From: Rhea pennata
Taxonomy: Eukaryota; Chordata; Aves; Rheiformes; Rheidae
Assembly (NCBI RefSeq): GCF_028389875.1
Contig: NC_084676.1
Span: 2,728,001-2,792,000 of the forward strand
Length of the DNA stretch: 64,000 nucleotides
Direction: 5' to 3'
The position numbers and the translations under genes are program-made. The notes beneath the pieces are model-generated. The model was not told the origin of the DNA. It was given only the letters and a program-made list of their open reading frames with translations, and did no database searches. This document shows, one piece after another, positions 1-26,981 of this stretch. Position 1 is the first letter of the stretch. Each line of letters begins with the position of its first letter.

Positions 1-124
1 TAAGCCTTGCCCTTGCTTCAAATGCACTGAGTCAATGCACTGCCAGGAACAGAAGTTAAATGAAATGAGAAATGTTAGTGCAATGTACAGAGATGTATTT
101 GAAAAGAAATGGAAACAGCCTTAC

Positions 125-14450
<14,326 letters not shown>

Positions 14451-17247
14451 CTGAGAAACACCAGACAATTCTGTAGAAAAACAAGCAGTTTTAGTCATAA
14501 ATCCCTTTACACAGATGCCGTTTTAAACTTACGCATCATGTTGATCTAAAAACATTAAAAGATCTCAATCTTACAAGGCTTTTATTACATAACTTAACAG
14601 ACTCAAGATGTACCCAGAACCTACATATATTATTTCAGATAAAAATACAGTAGTGTTTCCTATACATACTACTACTCTTCTACAAAAAGCTACTTTCATA
14701 CCGAAAGACAAGTGAATTTCAGAAGTTTGGGATGTGTGAAAGCAGCTAAAGTTTACAAGTATATAAGCCTCGATCTCTGGTTAATGACTTTGTATATACC
14801 CTATGTTACTATACTACATTCTAGGAGAAGACCACAAAAAACATAAGTTCACAGAATCCAAGATGACTTTGGCATATAACACATATTTGAAAATGAAACC
14901 TATACCACCACAGAGTAGGACGAAAGGAAGTTAAAAGTAACTGAAGTTTGGGCAACAAGTGTCTGCTGTAAGATCTGGTAAATAAGACCAAACATAATAG
15001 TCAATCTTTATGCAGTAAAATCAAATTATTGATGTGAAGATAGATGTGAACAAGAAAAATAAGTTTTAAATTTGCAGGAAGTAAATAAGACCTCTTGCTC
15101 AAATTGCAGTTATATGGATAATACCACATATGAAGTGAATCTTTATTCCATTACATGGCAGCCATGACATCAGCCTGTACTTTCAGACCTCAAGCTAAAC
15201 AAAGTCAGGCTTAGTCAGTACTTGGATGGGAAACCAAGGAAAACCCTACTGCTGCAGAAAGAGGTACTAGTAAGTCAGCAGATGGCACTACGCCCCCAGC
15301 CAGTTCTGCAAATTCATGTCTCTTACCAGCATATTGTTTCCTTGTTTCAGACTTGACTTTGACACCATGACCACATGTGGTAGTTAAAGATCCTAAAACA
15401 ATACTCACAAGAGATGGGTATCAGGCCTGTGTCCCACATAAATCCTAACCTAGTATTAAAATACTTGGCCAAACTGCATTTACTCAAAGTTGTAACTAAA
15501 CAATACATCAGTGCCCACAGTACTGCCACATGGTAGAAAAGGCATATTTCAAAAAAAAAAAAAAAAAAAAAATCTCCTTTTTTTGTGCAGATGGGAAATA
15601 AATTGTAATAAACCTCCTCCATACTACTTCAGCTCTGGGATACATAAAATGAAAAGCAATTCAGCACACACAGAGACATTTCACCAGCAACTGGTGGGTT
15701 TTGGGTCCCAGATGCAGTAAAGCCCTTTCAAATCTCTGCAGAACTTTTTGCTTCTCCAGCACTGCGACGTGGATGCACACAGAACACACAATGGCTTGAG
15801 AAAGAAAAAGGCACAAATTGCATAGCTCAAAACAAAATCAACTTCTAAGAGAACAGGTACATTTGTGGAAAAATGGAAAAAGGGACAAAACGGGAGCAAG
15901 GATCTCTCCTCAAAGAGACCAGCTGTGGCAAGAACAATTTCTCTTGTACTGGAAACAGAGGAAAAAAGGCCAGGGTTATGAATGTATACATCTCCCAACC
16001 GCCTACCAAATTCAAAGCCCTGTTTCCAAGGTGCATAAAGCAAAGGTTTTTTTCCCCACTTTTTTAAATTTGTAAAGCATTTTGGTATTCTCTAGGGTAA
16101 GAGATCTCATATATTGCTTTTAAGGACAGAAAGGTGTTGCGACATTGTATTTATAGAAAATCCACATTTTTTTCTGACTAAGAGATGTATAAAGTACACA
16201 AAACTCCCCTAGAAGTCCATCTTTGACAGGTAATCGCCTTATGTAATTTCGTATGTATTCTCTCATCAGTACATTCTGACCTCATATTTCATCTATGCTT
16301 TTAAAATACATGTTTTGGAGTCATTTAAAGCAAATTAACTGTGAAGCATTTGGTTAAGAACAAGAGATTGAGAAACATGGGAACAAAAATAAGTTTAAGA
16401 GTATCCAAGGCAGAAGATAGAGAAGTACTGCAGAAAGTTTCAGAGAACAGTCAGTGAGACAAGAATACAGGGAGAGCAGAGGAGGCAATTACTAAGTGAG
16501 ATACCAAAGACAAACGGAACACACTAAAGAGCTTCTAAATAGAAATCATTTAAGAACTACCCTGTAAAAGGAAGGCTCATTCAAGTTCAAACACACAAGA
16601 AACATCCATATTCTCCTGGGTACAATGTTTTTATCTTGTTTTTAATCTTACATACATTCAGCAGTCTTCAAAGTACTCTATGAACAGTGTTACAAGTTTA
16701 CCTTACCCAATTTTAAGTATAAATTTCCTTCTAGTTCATTAACACACTTACAAAATGGTTTCAAAGTGGGTTTACTAGGTCCTTTATAAACCCAGCTATA
16801 CCAGAGGGCTTTACAAACCAGACCATGACAGTGGTTCAGCAGACAACCACATGGTCAGGAAAGGCATGATGCTGTTAATGCAAGGACCTGCACTATTCAA
16901 GTTTTCAATAAATCAGGAAAGTTCTCTACACTTCAAAAATACCATTTCTCTCAGAACAGATGCTCACTAATCCTCTTGTCAGTCTTTCAACAGGCAATTC
17001 ATTGTCCACTGCTTTGGAGAGATTATCACAGAACAAAACCCAACACATCCCAGTCTCGCAGGGAACTGCGCTGCAGAGAAACGGATTACACACCACGGTT
17101 CAACTCCACTTACAAATGGAGTTTTTACATAATGTTACCACGCTGCTGCAAACCCTGGTAGAAGAAGGTAATAAGTCAGGAAAAAATAAAAATAAGAAAG
17201 AGACTGGGGGGAGGGGCAGGAAACAAGACAAAGGAACAAACAGGGGC

Positions 17248-17278
<31 letters not shown>

Positions 17279-20200
17279 GCATGAAGGGGGAGAGCAATGC
17301 ATTTAAATAATGGTGACAAAATGTTATCTTACTGGTTAGTACACCAACCTGCCCTACACCTAGTTAGGTATTTGAATAGCATACTTACTAAGTTACATTT
17401 CCAGATGGTTAGCTTCAAAAATTCACCATTTGTTGTATCACTGTCATCTTGCGATTGCTACTGTATTTGTCCCCTGAATCTCCCCATTCTTTAAGATCAG
17501 ACCAAAAGACAATAAAACAAGGTGTGTTTGGGGGTGGAGGGAAGAGCTCTAAAATCATACCGAAGAATTTTTAACTTCCACATGGTCAGGTTTAATATGC
17601 AATTCTAAGATCACATTTCTTATTGAAACAATGCAATCTGATGTCAGTATCTGATAGAGACAGGTTCCTACGGATCAAAGTCTGCTGGCTTTTGAGCAAA
17701 TGTGCCATCAACTGAGTCACAGCAACAAGATGACTATGACTGAACAAAGCAGTCCAAAGATCCAGATATGATTTAGCTCAGTTGAAAGTGTCATGCTAAA
17801 CATTCTTCATATAATTTCAGCTATTCTGGGAACAGACAGGCTTTCAGATATACATTTTTAAGATCTGTGGTCGGAAATTTGGCCATATTAAGATTTGAAA
17901 ATATACAATAAAAAGTTATTTCGAAATAAGTTGAAAGCTAAATGTTACTAGATTTACAGACAAATGTGAACTATGAAAAAACCCACTATTTCTACAAGTT
18001 GCACAAGAGTTTTCTGTAAAAGCAGACAACATAAGAAATCTGAATCCTACAGAATATACAGCTGCCAAATAAAGGCAGAAATAATACTGAATTTCAAACA
18101 CTATAGAAGGATTTTTTAATATAAAGGTGATAATAAATTGTTTTTAATAAAACAGATATAACTCTTGAATACATTTAGAAATGTGTTAGCAACCAGATCA
18201 TGCTATTCACTCTCAGGGAAAGCTGTACGTAAATATTAGTTTTGTTTCTGAAGAATATTCTTGGGATATATGATCATGTTGGCCATAACAATCTTAAATT
18301 ACTGCCCTTTATGGAACATCAATAGGCTGAAAATATTTTTGTTTCCTATTCCTTCCACCACCCTCAGTTTCTTTACCTGGGTATACATATTAGATCTTTA
18401 ATATCTCATTTTATAACAACTCATCTTTTATGTTTCTCTTCCACTACTTAGAAGTCTCCAGCATGAAAAAGAATCAAGTTTGCACTTTCTACTCAGTTTC
18501 GCTTTCATTCCAAGAACAAATAACTTGATTAAATTTAATTTTTTGAGTAAAGCCAGTTTTTATAAAGACATGAAATACAGTAATCTACAAGCTGAAAAAT
18601 ACTCCCTTAGTTCTAAGGGCACAAAATTCTTGAAAAATGTACATCCTTGAAACAAATGCCTCTGAATTCTTTCACATCCAGAATCCTTGCTTTCTGGATA
18701 ACAATCTACAGATTTTTCTTCTCCTACCCTTATGAGTTATTCTCAGTGTGTCAATTCATTTTGCTACTGAAGAATTCATATGACAAATACAGATGACTCT
18801 CTGTATGGCTCTGAGAAATAATAGTAGTAAAAAGACAAGAACTTCCAAGGAAATTAGAAGCAGATGTTATCTAGCTGCTGAATGTACAAGTGTACCGAAT
18901 TTCAAATCCATGGGATTGCTTTAACTTGCACAATACTGAAAAGGCTGTTTTTCTGAAGGCAAAGGAGCAAGATCAAATCATCAAACAACCCTGCATACAG
19001 AAAACGTGGCCTGTCACCTATTTCACAGACTAGTATTTCTTCAAAGCACAATATTTAATATTGTTTTTCTGCATGTAAGAAAATGACTCATCTTGTTCAA
19101 TCTCTGATCTTCAACTGTCACAACTCGAGAAATGTAAGCAGAGCCTGTCACTGTTAAACCAGAAGGATGCTTTTTTTAATGTACAGATTAGACAACCACT
19201 TATAGGCCTTGGAAAGCTAAGCATTTGATTTCTGATAACTACATTTAGCTTTGCCTCAGAGACTTGCTTGATCGGTGGAGCTCATCACAATTTGAAGTAT
19301 GAAATTACTATAACCGAAGACTGCTTCAAAACAACTAAACATTGCATGTTACAAAGACTGTTATTTACAAATGAAAAGATAACTAGTTTAGCAATTAAGA
19401 ATATTACAAGAATTTACACAATGTTCAATATTTGAATGCTACCTAAAGGAGCACTATAAAATTAAGATGCTGAGAAAACATGTATTTTTAGAAAGTGAAA
19501 AGGTAAGTGACTAGAAACATATGTATTTTTATATACACACATGGAGTCGTGTGTTGACTCTAATGGTCTCTAGTACCAATTAGATCTATGGCTTCCACAA
19601 ACTCCTTCCTACAATACATAAATCCACTCTTTATGACTAACTTCAGTGCTCCAACCTACACTAAGATGCACGCATACAGATCCCTGTACTTATGCAAAAT
19701 TCCAGGATGCCTTTAAGACTTTGTTCAATAGAAAGCATCTGCCAGCAACAAAGACATTGCAGAATGATTCAGGATCTTAGACTGGAAGCTCTTGTAATAA
19801 CAACCACATGCTCACACACTTGCCAAAGCAAGAAGACAATCACTATTCATTCACAATTTACATTTGGGGATGAATAGTCTTATAGGAACTGAAACTTTTA
19901 CAAAAGCACAGAACATACCATAATTATTTTTTTAAATAAATATTCATACACAAAGTAATCCAAAACTAGACTAAATCAAAGAACGTGCCAGTGTAATACA
20001 GAACCAATTCCACCTCATTTTTTGACTTCTGTACTGTGATCTGGTAAGTGACCAAAAGCTTTCTGACCAACCAGTAAATACAAGTGTGCCTCCAGGCATC
20101 TCTAGAGCTGGGATAGAAGAGTGTTCCTTCCTGACTGAAATCTTGCTGTGAGTTTGTCAACATGTGTTCTAGCTGCAGAGAACAATCAGTGGACTGTTCA

Positions 20201-21950
20201 ACTGTTTCAGTACCCAAAGTAAAAGCTGCCTTGTTTAAGCTATGATTACCTAATGTTGTACTTAAACACCTGCAAACTAAGTTAATTCAGAAATATTTTA
20301 AGGCATTTACATTTGTTTTCCAAGACTTGTTGTCTGACTTACAGAAAGTTAAGGAAGAATACAACAGCACAAAGGCTATATAAAAGGCTACTTACAAAAT
20401 AAACTCATAAACTGTATGGAAGTAATTTCTTTCCAGGTTTGCTTACAACAGTTTCTCCTGAGACTTACTGAACTACCTAGAACACTGTCAAATGTTGCAT
20501 CACAAGTATCTTAGCATTCAGCAACTACTTCAATAGAATTCTCAATACAGACACACGTGTGTCACAGAGGGGAGCAGACGATACTTACTTCTCCCCCTTC
20601 AAGTTAATGAGGCTTTTTATTTAAGCGCAGTGCTGAACATGCTAAGTGGAAAAGCTATTTTAGCTACGTGGATCAGGACATCTTGTTTCCTTGATTTAGT
20701 TTGGAGTCTCAAAGACTGATTTTTCCCTTCCCTATTTCATTTTATCTTTAGGAATGTGTATATTCATAGTCTAAGGATCCATTTCGGGTTAACTTAATTT
20801 CTGTTAGTTATTCCTCCCATCCTTCATGCTGAGATGCATAGAGCACCCAGATAGTTTCAAAATACCAGAAACTGTAGTTTCAATAAACAAAAGCTTCAGA
20901 TAACTTCTCGAAAACAAACACACACAAAAGTCTCATGACATTCTGAACCTAATCAGAATCATGAACAAGTTATCAAAGCTCTTAAATCTGCTGTTCAGAT
21001 TTCATTGCTTTGACTATTCTAGTGCACTATGGAGAAGTACTGATACTGGGTTATCGCTGAGCAAGCATATGCATAAGGCTTAACTACCAATACCCTAAAC
21101 TGAATTTAATTATTCCACGTAAATAAGTAATGAGTTGTGTGTTTTTAAATAAAACTGAAGATAGAAAATTATTAATTTCTGTGTAATATTAAACAGATTG
21201 AGTTTTTGATGTATGTTAATAAATTAATGTTTTAATACATTACATCATTTAATGTATTGCTGCATTTCAACAGAATCTTTTTAAATAAAGATCGTAAGAC
21301 ACTCCCTTTTTCTCTTCTGAGGTACAAAACACAGAATCTGTTTGAAATATGACTGTCAAGTTTTGAACAAGAATTGCCCACTATTTAATCTTGCTTTAGG
21401 AACTTAGGACCACCTATTTTGTCTACAATTCAAAAAAAAATCTGAAGAATTTTAAGGTGGGTTAAAAAGGGGGGGGGGGGGTGGGAGACCAGCTAACCAT
21501 TTTTAAAAAATATTAGTTATTTTTTTCCCCAAAAGTATGCTTTGTGGATAAGAAGAGACATACATTTAAGATGCTAAAGAGGGATTTTCAGCTTTCTTTC
21601 TGTGTCATAAGCGTTTCATTTATTTAAACAAAGCAATCCTTAAGGTAACCAGAGACGGCTTCTTAATTTCACTTTGCTCTAAGCACAAATGAACTTATGT
21701 ATCATTACTTTGATTCAGGATACAATACATATACAAAAAAAATGCAGTACATTATTAATCCACCACAGGAGAAAGGAGATCCCTGCAGCATGACTTGTAA
21801 CCACAGTCCAAATTACGTGAAAGTGAAACTGAGTAGAAAGAGGAGTCAATTTGGTGTTTCCACTGTCAGTATTCCTAATGCCCAATTAATTAATTCTTAA
21901 TGCTGGATAAATATCAGAAGCGAGGGTTTTCACAAGTCACAGCCTTCGCA
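14451..21950 (-). other. MATR3: MATR3 5' intron
   Basis: AT-rich sequence with no conserved coding frame, between the first coding exon and the nearer CpG island. Contents noted: an AmnSINE1-like element (about 15.18-15.45 kb), a poly(A) at 15,551-15,572, a poly(A) near 17,251-17,278, and a G run near 21,470-21,481. Short open frames here match nothing recognisable. Confidence 0.75.
15183..15446 (+). mobile_element. AmnSINE1-like SINE (5S-rRNA head, Deu-like domain)
   Basis: Bases 15,183-15,257 resemble the 3' half of 5S rRNA, including AAGCTAA, the AGTACTTGGATGGGA block with the internal control region, and CTGCTGCAG near the end. About 120 bp further, GTAGTTAAAGATCC (15,380-15,393) and following sequence to about 15,446 resemble the Deu domain of ancient amniote SINEs, including a GTGTCC core. 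This order (5S head then Deu) defines AmnSINE1. A possible 3' tail (TGTAAAGCATTTTGG) lies at 16,071-16,115 after about 620 bp of other DNA. It is antisense to MATR3. Confidence 0.6.
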
Positions 21951-22272
21951 GATGTCAGCGCGGCCCACGTATTAACGTGCTGTTCAGCTTCTGAACGGCC
22001 GTCCGCGAGGCCGGCAAACGACCACACCACGGAGAAAGGTGCTGGCTTTACACGAGGCCTGAACTGGAACCAGAAGGGGCGCTGGGCAGCCGCGCAGCCT
22101 TCCAGTCAGCGGGGCGAGCGTGCGCCCGGCGGGGGCCCGCTGCAGGCCCGCCCGACGCGCCTCGAATCCTAGGAGCCGACAGGAAAACCGCTCCCTCCCC
22201 CCCGGCGCGCGGCCGCCGGCGATCGAGGCCGCGGCCGGGCGCGGCGCCCCGCGGCTTTGTTCGCGGCGGGCC

Positions 22273-22290
22273 GGGGCCGGGGCCGGGGCC
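22273..22290 (+). repeat. (GGGGCC)3 hexanucleotide tract
   Basis: Three GGGGCC units preceded by GGGCC, giving four G-runs on the plus strand (the template strand for MATR3). It could form a G-quadruplex and is the same unit as the C9orf72 repeat, at normal short length. Confidence 0.8.
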
Positions 22291-22874
22291 GCGCGGCCCC
22301 GCGCAGCGCCGCTGCAGCGCCGCCAGGCGGCGGGCGGGGGCGCTCGCGGGCCGCCCGCGGCACGGGCCGGGCGCGCATGCGCGCTGCCGCCGCGCGGCGC
22401 GGAGCGCGGGCAGCGCAGGGCCCCGCGGCGGCTCCTAACGGCGCCTCCCCGCCCCCCGCCCGCGGGGCGGCGGCCGCCGGGGCCGCTTCCTGACACGGCG
22501 GCGGCGGGGCGGGGGCGGCGCCCGGGCCGCTCCTACCTCCGGGCCCGCGGCTGCCGGGACGGGGCCGCCGCGGCGCCTCCCGCTCGCTGTCGCACCAACG
22601 GCTCCACACGGCGGGGGGGGGGAAGGGGGCGGCTGCGCGAGCCTCACGCGCGAGCCTCACGCGCGACCGCGCCGCGCGCCTCACGCAGCGCTCGCGAGAG
22701 CCCGCCCGCTGCCCGCCCGCTCACGTGCCCGCGCGCGGCGGCCGCCCGCTCCGCTCCGCGCCTCTCCGCTCGGCTCCGCTCGGCTCCGCTCCGCGCGGCT
22801 CGCTGGCGACGGCACCCCGCCCCGCCCTCCGTGTGGCGATGTGGACGGGCGGAGGAGGGGGCGGCCGCCGCGGC

Positions 22875-22884
22875 TCTCGCGAGA
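22875..22884. promoter_or_regulatory. TCTCGCGAGA element (BANP-type), site 1
   Basis: Perfect palindrome TCTCGCGAGA. This motif is bound by BANP and drives CpG-island promoters of housekeeping genes (established knowledge). A second perfect copy lies 42 bp away. Confidence 0.75.
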
Positions 22885-22926
22885 CGCCGAGGGCAAGGCC
22901 CGGCCGCCCGCCCCAGCTCACCGTGC

Positions 22927-22936
22927 TCTCGCGAGA
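22927..22936. promoter_or_regulatory. TCTCGCGAGA element (BANP-type), site 2
   Basis: Second perfect copy, immediately next to the donor at 22922. Partial copies lie at 22,690-22,699 (9 of 10 matches on the minus strand) and 22,957-22,966 (half-site). Confidence 0.75.
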
Positions 22937-23550
22937 ACCGCGCCGTTGCGCCGCAGTCTCGCGTCCCCCTCCCCCTCCCCGCCCATTGTCTGCGCGCGCC
23001 CGCCCGCGGGGACGGTGGGGAAGGGCTCGCGGGGGCGGGGCCTCGCGGAGATTTGCATGTCCCCGCCCCTCGGGCACGCTGGTCCGCGGGTTCGCGGCCC
23101 GCCTCGGCCTCCCCCGAGGGGCGCGGGAGGAAACCTCAGTTCGGCAGCGCGTGCGAGGAACGCGAGCTGCTCCCGCGGCCCGGAGCGCGGCCCGCGCCGC
23201 CCCCAGCTCTTGGGCCGCAGGAACAAACAGCTCCGGGCCGGGCTGTGCCCCACACACACCAAACCCTGCGGCCGTAGGGGCCCCGCGTCAGTCCCGGCCC
23301 AGGGCCCCGATGGCTCCCCCCAAGCACGGCAGCTGCGCCTGGAAACGGCCCCAGCCGGCTCCTGCCAGGCGCCTGCCCGGGATGAGACGGCTTCAGCGCT
23401 GCCACCGGGCTGTGCCGGACCCGCGGCGGCCGGCGTTACCTTCGTGCCGCGGCGGACCCACATGGCTCCCCGCAGCTCCCCCCGCCGAGCTGCTGGCAGC
23501 CCGTGCGGGCATCCTCCGTCACGCCAGACCTAAGGGCTGCTTTCTTCAGC

Positions 23551-26500
23551 ACAACGAAGACCTTACCATCTCCAGAATATTTAAGACAATGGGCCCTCAA
23601 TGCCTATGAGTTTCATTAGAAGATTCTGGCAAAAAAAAAAAAAAAAAAATCCTCAGCTGCTCTGCAAGCTGTTCCCTTTTATCTAAGCCTATATTGCCAT
23701 CTTGTGCTCACAGGAGGAATGTTCACCTTTCCTTTGCTCTAATTAATTTTACAACCAAAATACGCAGAATTGGACAAATATATAAGATTTAAAATTACTT
23801 CATGGTCAGCATCTCTCTTTTCTATTTAATTTTGTGGCCAAGCAATCAATTTATCCAGCATCCAGGTATGCAAAACCTGCCTGGATGCGATCCTGTGCAA
23901 CGTGCTCCAGGTGACCCTGCTTGAGCAAGGGGGTTGGACTAGATGATTTCCAGAGGTCCCTGCCAACCTCAGCCCTCCGGTGCTTCTGTGATCTTTGAAT
24001 CTGCTACATTCTGGCAGCTTTATTAAGGTGATGGGGTGCGTTCCTGAATTCACTCGCCAGGGGAAAAGAAAAATCTCCCTTTTGAATTCATCTCAGGCTG
24101 ATTTTTCTTCCCTCTGTGTGGCTGAGAAGCACAATGAAACAATAAAGCAGAGGTATTTGAAAAACAAGATTGATACAAAATACATGTAGAAATAATATGA
24201 AAGTGCTCAGAGAGCAATCATACAAAATGCAGCTCTCCTAGCAAGCTTAGAATAAAAATCAATTAAATGCTCAAAACCAGTTAATACTTTACGTTGCAGT
24301 GCTGCAGAGCAATGCAAGCAGAGCAAAGCTAGATGAAATGTAAAGCAACTCATCCACTCTTGCCCAGTAAAAATTGTATTTAGATTTCAAAATCTTCAGG
24401 ATAGGAAACATTTCTCTGCAGCGTTATCATAAATGTACAGGGCTAAATAAACAACCATAAATCGCACTAGCATTCCCTGAGCACAAAAACAGACATTATT
24501 CCATTTTCCTGGCTTTATTTCAACACCAGTATTTTGTTCCTCTTAGACCACATGGGTTCTCTCTTGATTTCCTTTTTTGTCCTTAGATCAAGGCACTAAA
24601 CTGGCAGTGAGGTGAATCATTTTGACCTTTATTGATTGTATTTTCAATGCAAAATGAGCCATACAGTATTGATTGCCACTATCCCACTAACATAGCTACT
24701 AAAGTAACATGCAAAACTCCAGTGGATTCTTTGGAAGCTTGCTCCTGGTTCTGTAAGCCTGTACTCTTCTTGATGTTCCTCTGTTCTCTTTTCCAATAGG
24801 TGGACAAAAACCTCATGGACCTGGGAGAAAAGCATTGCTCCTCTAACTGGGTGAAGAAGGAGAGAAGGGGCCTGAGGCTGAGAGTTGCAGGGCCTGGAAA
24901 GAGGTCTCATATGGGTGTAAAGCACACGTAGTGAGAAGAGCTCTGCAGTCTGTCCCAAGGGCACCAGGATGATAATCCATGCTATCAGCAGCATCTGTGA
25001 CTTGAAGCTACCCCAACATAGACTTTCTCTGTCCTTTGAATACTAATTTAAAATATCTTACACAGAAGTATAGATTTCTGACACAAGAAGTTTGCTTTTT
25101 TAGCAACCAGCAGATAGATACAGAGCAGAGTGGAAGTCTCTGCAATGAGAACTCAAACCCATGTCCACCCAGAAGGCAGAAGGCAACCAGCCAGCCTAAG
25201 TGCACCCATAGTTTCCCTCCTGGTTCTTGCTTCTTCCTCACTGAAACAGCACGAGGATGCCGTGAGTACCAGGGGGGGGAAAAAAAAAAAAAGTACTGGG
25301 CACAAAATGTAAATCCACAGGAGAGCAGGTTATTAGTTTTGCATGTAGAACTGGCTATACTCATATACAGCCAGTCAAATCAGAATCATGTATGTCATAT
25401 ACTTCAACTGAGAAAAAACATTTTTTCAATACTGTTTGACTATTTCTATGAATATTTTGGTATAGAGTATCAAATACATATTCAAAGATCAGTTTTTCAG
25501 AGGGGCAGAAGGGTTAGCAGACAATTGAGTAATGTCAGGGCCATTTAAAAATTCACATTTTTAAAAAATTATCTATTTTTATAGAACTATGTGGCAGAAG
25601 TGCCTATCTAGATATCAACCATGCGTAACAGATACTAACCTGCGATGTGCTATTTTTTCCTCTTATCAAAAGCCTATCAAACTCTTGTCACTGACAACCT
25701 ATATACGTTAACATTGTTATACTTTTCCAGCATGGCGTACAACAGCAGCCTAAGTATCAAGGCTTTTCAGAGTTTAATTTGAATATAGATAGTACTGTAT
25801 CTATAGTAGGGTATATGTAGGGCAACTGCTGTAATATAGTTTGACTGAAGACCATTAAATGATTTAGGCTGAAACTTTTTTTCTTTTTCTTTTTTTTTTT
25901 TAAGCTGAAAAGTAAAAAGAAAAAAACCTCTCAAGTTTGGACCATTTCCCAAACATTTCAGAGAACATGGGTTTTTCTAGAAGACTGTATCAAATCCAAA
26001 TGGGTCAGGCGTCTTGGCAAGAGCAATATACTCCTTTACACAGACAACAGGAATCACATTTGAGTTAAAGTATTTGACAGAATTTTTGTCTGAAGCCAAG
26101 ATGGTCTTCCTTCCCCTCCCTACCAGTTTCAATTTATTTTATGTGTTTGGCAGCCTTTTCTAACTCCTCTAGTTATTGTGGACTTCCTCCAGGCCCCAGG
26201 AATGGAGATAATTAGGAAGTTCTTTCAAGTTAGTAACTGAAGTATAGAAAGGTTACCTTGTGAAATTGTACAGGCTGTATAATCTTTGTCACAGCAAAAA
26301 TAAGAATTTCAGACCTTATTTCATTTCTAAAAAACTTTAAGCATCTAATCTCCTTCAAAGTGCAGAAGGAAAGGTTACACTGTTAAAATACGCTCATGGC
26401 AAGTAGACTGCAGTGCAGTCAAAATACAATTTCTAAAACAAGTAATTTCAACCAGGTAGATTTTATGGTATAATAAAAAAACAGAATAAGCAAGCTTAAA

Positions 26501-26700
26501 TATAAATAAGTTTAATAAATATAAGTTTAACAAATAATTCACTATAAAAAAATAACACAACTCAAAGCAAGCAGTGGGAGAGGAGTAACATACTACTAAC
26601 AAACTGTATATATATTTCTTGTTACATCTTGCCCCCAACTGCCTGGGCTATCCTAATCCTGAAAACAAACACTTCTAGAGAAGTAGTCTAATTTAAACTG
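23551..26700. other. Noncoding DNA between the two MATR3-side islands
   Basis: AT-rich; contains one CR1 3' fragment (23,868-23,995), a poly(A) at 23,631-23,649 and short open frames with no recognisable homology. It would be intronic for transcripts running from the 28-kb island into MATR3. No MATR3-like coding sequence seen. Confidence 0.6.
23868..23995 (+). mobile_element. CR1 LINE 3' fragment
   Basis: Contains GGTGACCCTGCTTGAGCA, GGTTGGACTAGATGAT and CAGAGGTCCCTGCCAACCTC, the characteristic 3' end of avian CR1. Sense orientation on the plus strand, truncated at the 5' end, just outside the CpG island. Confidence 0.9.
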
Positions 26701-26834
26701 TGGATTATGAGTTTCCATCTCAAATCATTTTCAAATGGAGATCTTCAAAGCAGCACCAATAGCTTATTCCTTTTCTTCAGATAACTACTGTTGCCCCAGC
26801 AAGCCTCTGCAGTGAAACTTGCAAACCCATTTAC

Positions 26835-26862
26835 CTGTAATAATAATAAAAAAATTAGCAGG
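26835..26862 (-). other. Acceptor of SNHG4-like exon 3
   Basis: A branch-site-like TGCTAAT and a T-rich tract end in TTATTACAG at 26835, so exon 3 would start at 26,834. The same position also reads as a donor (CAG|GTAAAT). The snoRNA 3' end lies about 147 nt upstream. I could not fix the 3' end of the exon. Confidence 0.5.
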
Positions 26863-26981
26863 AATATCCCCAAAGACCCCCAATTCAACCCTTAAAATTG
26901 ACCAATTAATTCCATGACCTTCAGTTTTGTATGAAAGACACAATATTAAACAAAACATCTGCAGGGCTTAAGTTCTCTCTG

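Larger units (their letters stand above)
21960..23550. promoter_or_regulatory. CpG island, probable main MATR3 promoter (bidirectional?)
   Basis: About 1.6 kb of very GC- and CpG-rich DNA in otherwise AT-rich sequence. Good minus-strand donors lie at 22537 (GAG|GTAGGA), 22922 (ACG|GTGAGC) and 23440 (AAG|GTAACG), so several alternative noncoding first exons of MATR3 are possible. A cluster of TCTCGCGAGA elements (22,690-22,966) and an octamer ATTTGCAT (23,051-23,058) lie inside. In mammals the main MATR3 promoter is shared head-to-head with SIL1. I could not identify a convincing plus-strand donor here, so bidirectionality is inference from synteny. Confidence 0.8.

Noticed and set aside
1-124. 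Possible further MATR3 exon at the left edge
   Set aside because: No matrin-3 zinc-finger-2 coding sequence; this is the start of the next intron.
15551-15572. Poly(A) run considered as the tail of a processed pseudogene
   Set aside because: No retrocopied gene body or target-site duplication seen next to it; simple A-runs are common in these introns.
22120-23609. Long overlapping open frames (up to 385 codons) on both strands in the CpG island
   Set aside because: GC-rich sequence is poor in stop codons; the peptides are Arg/Ala/Pro/Gly runs in several frames at once, with no domain and no homology.
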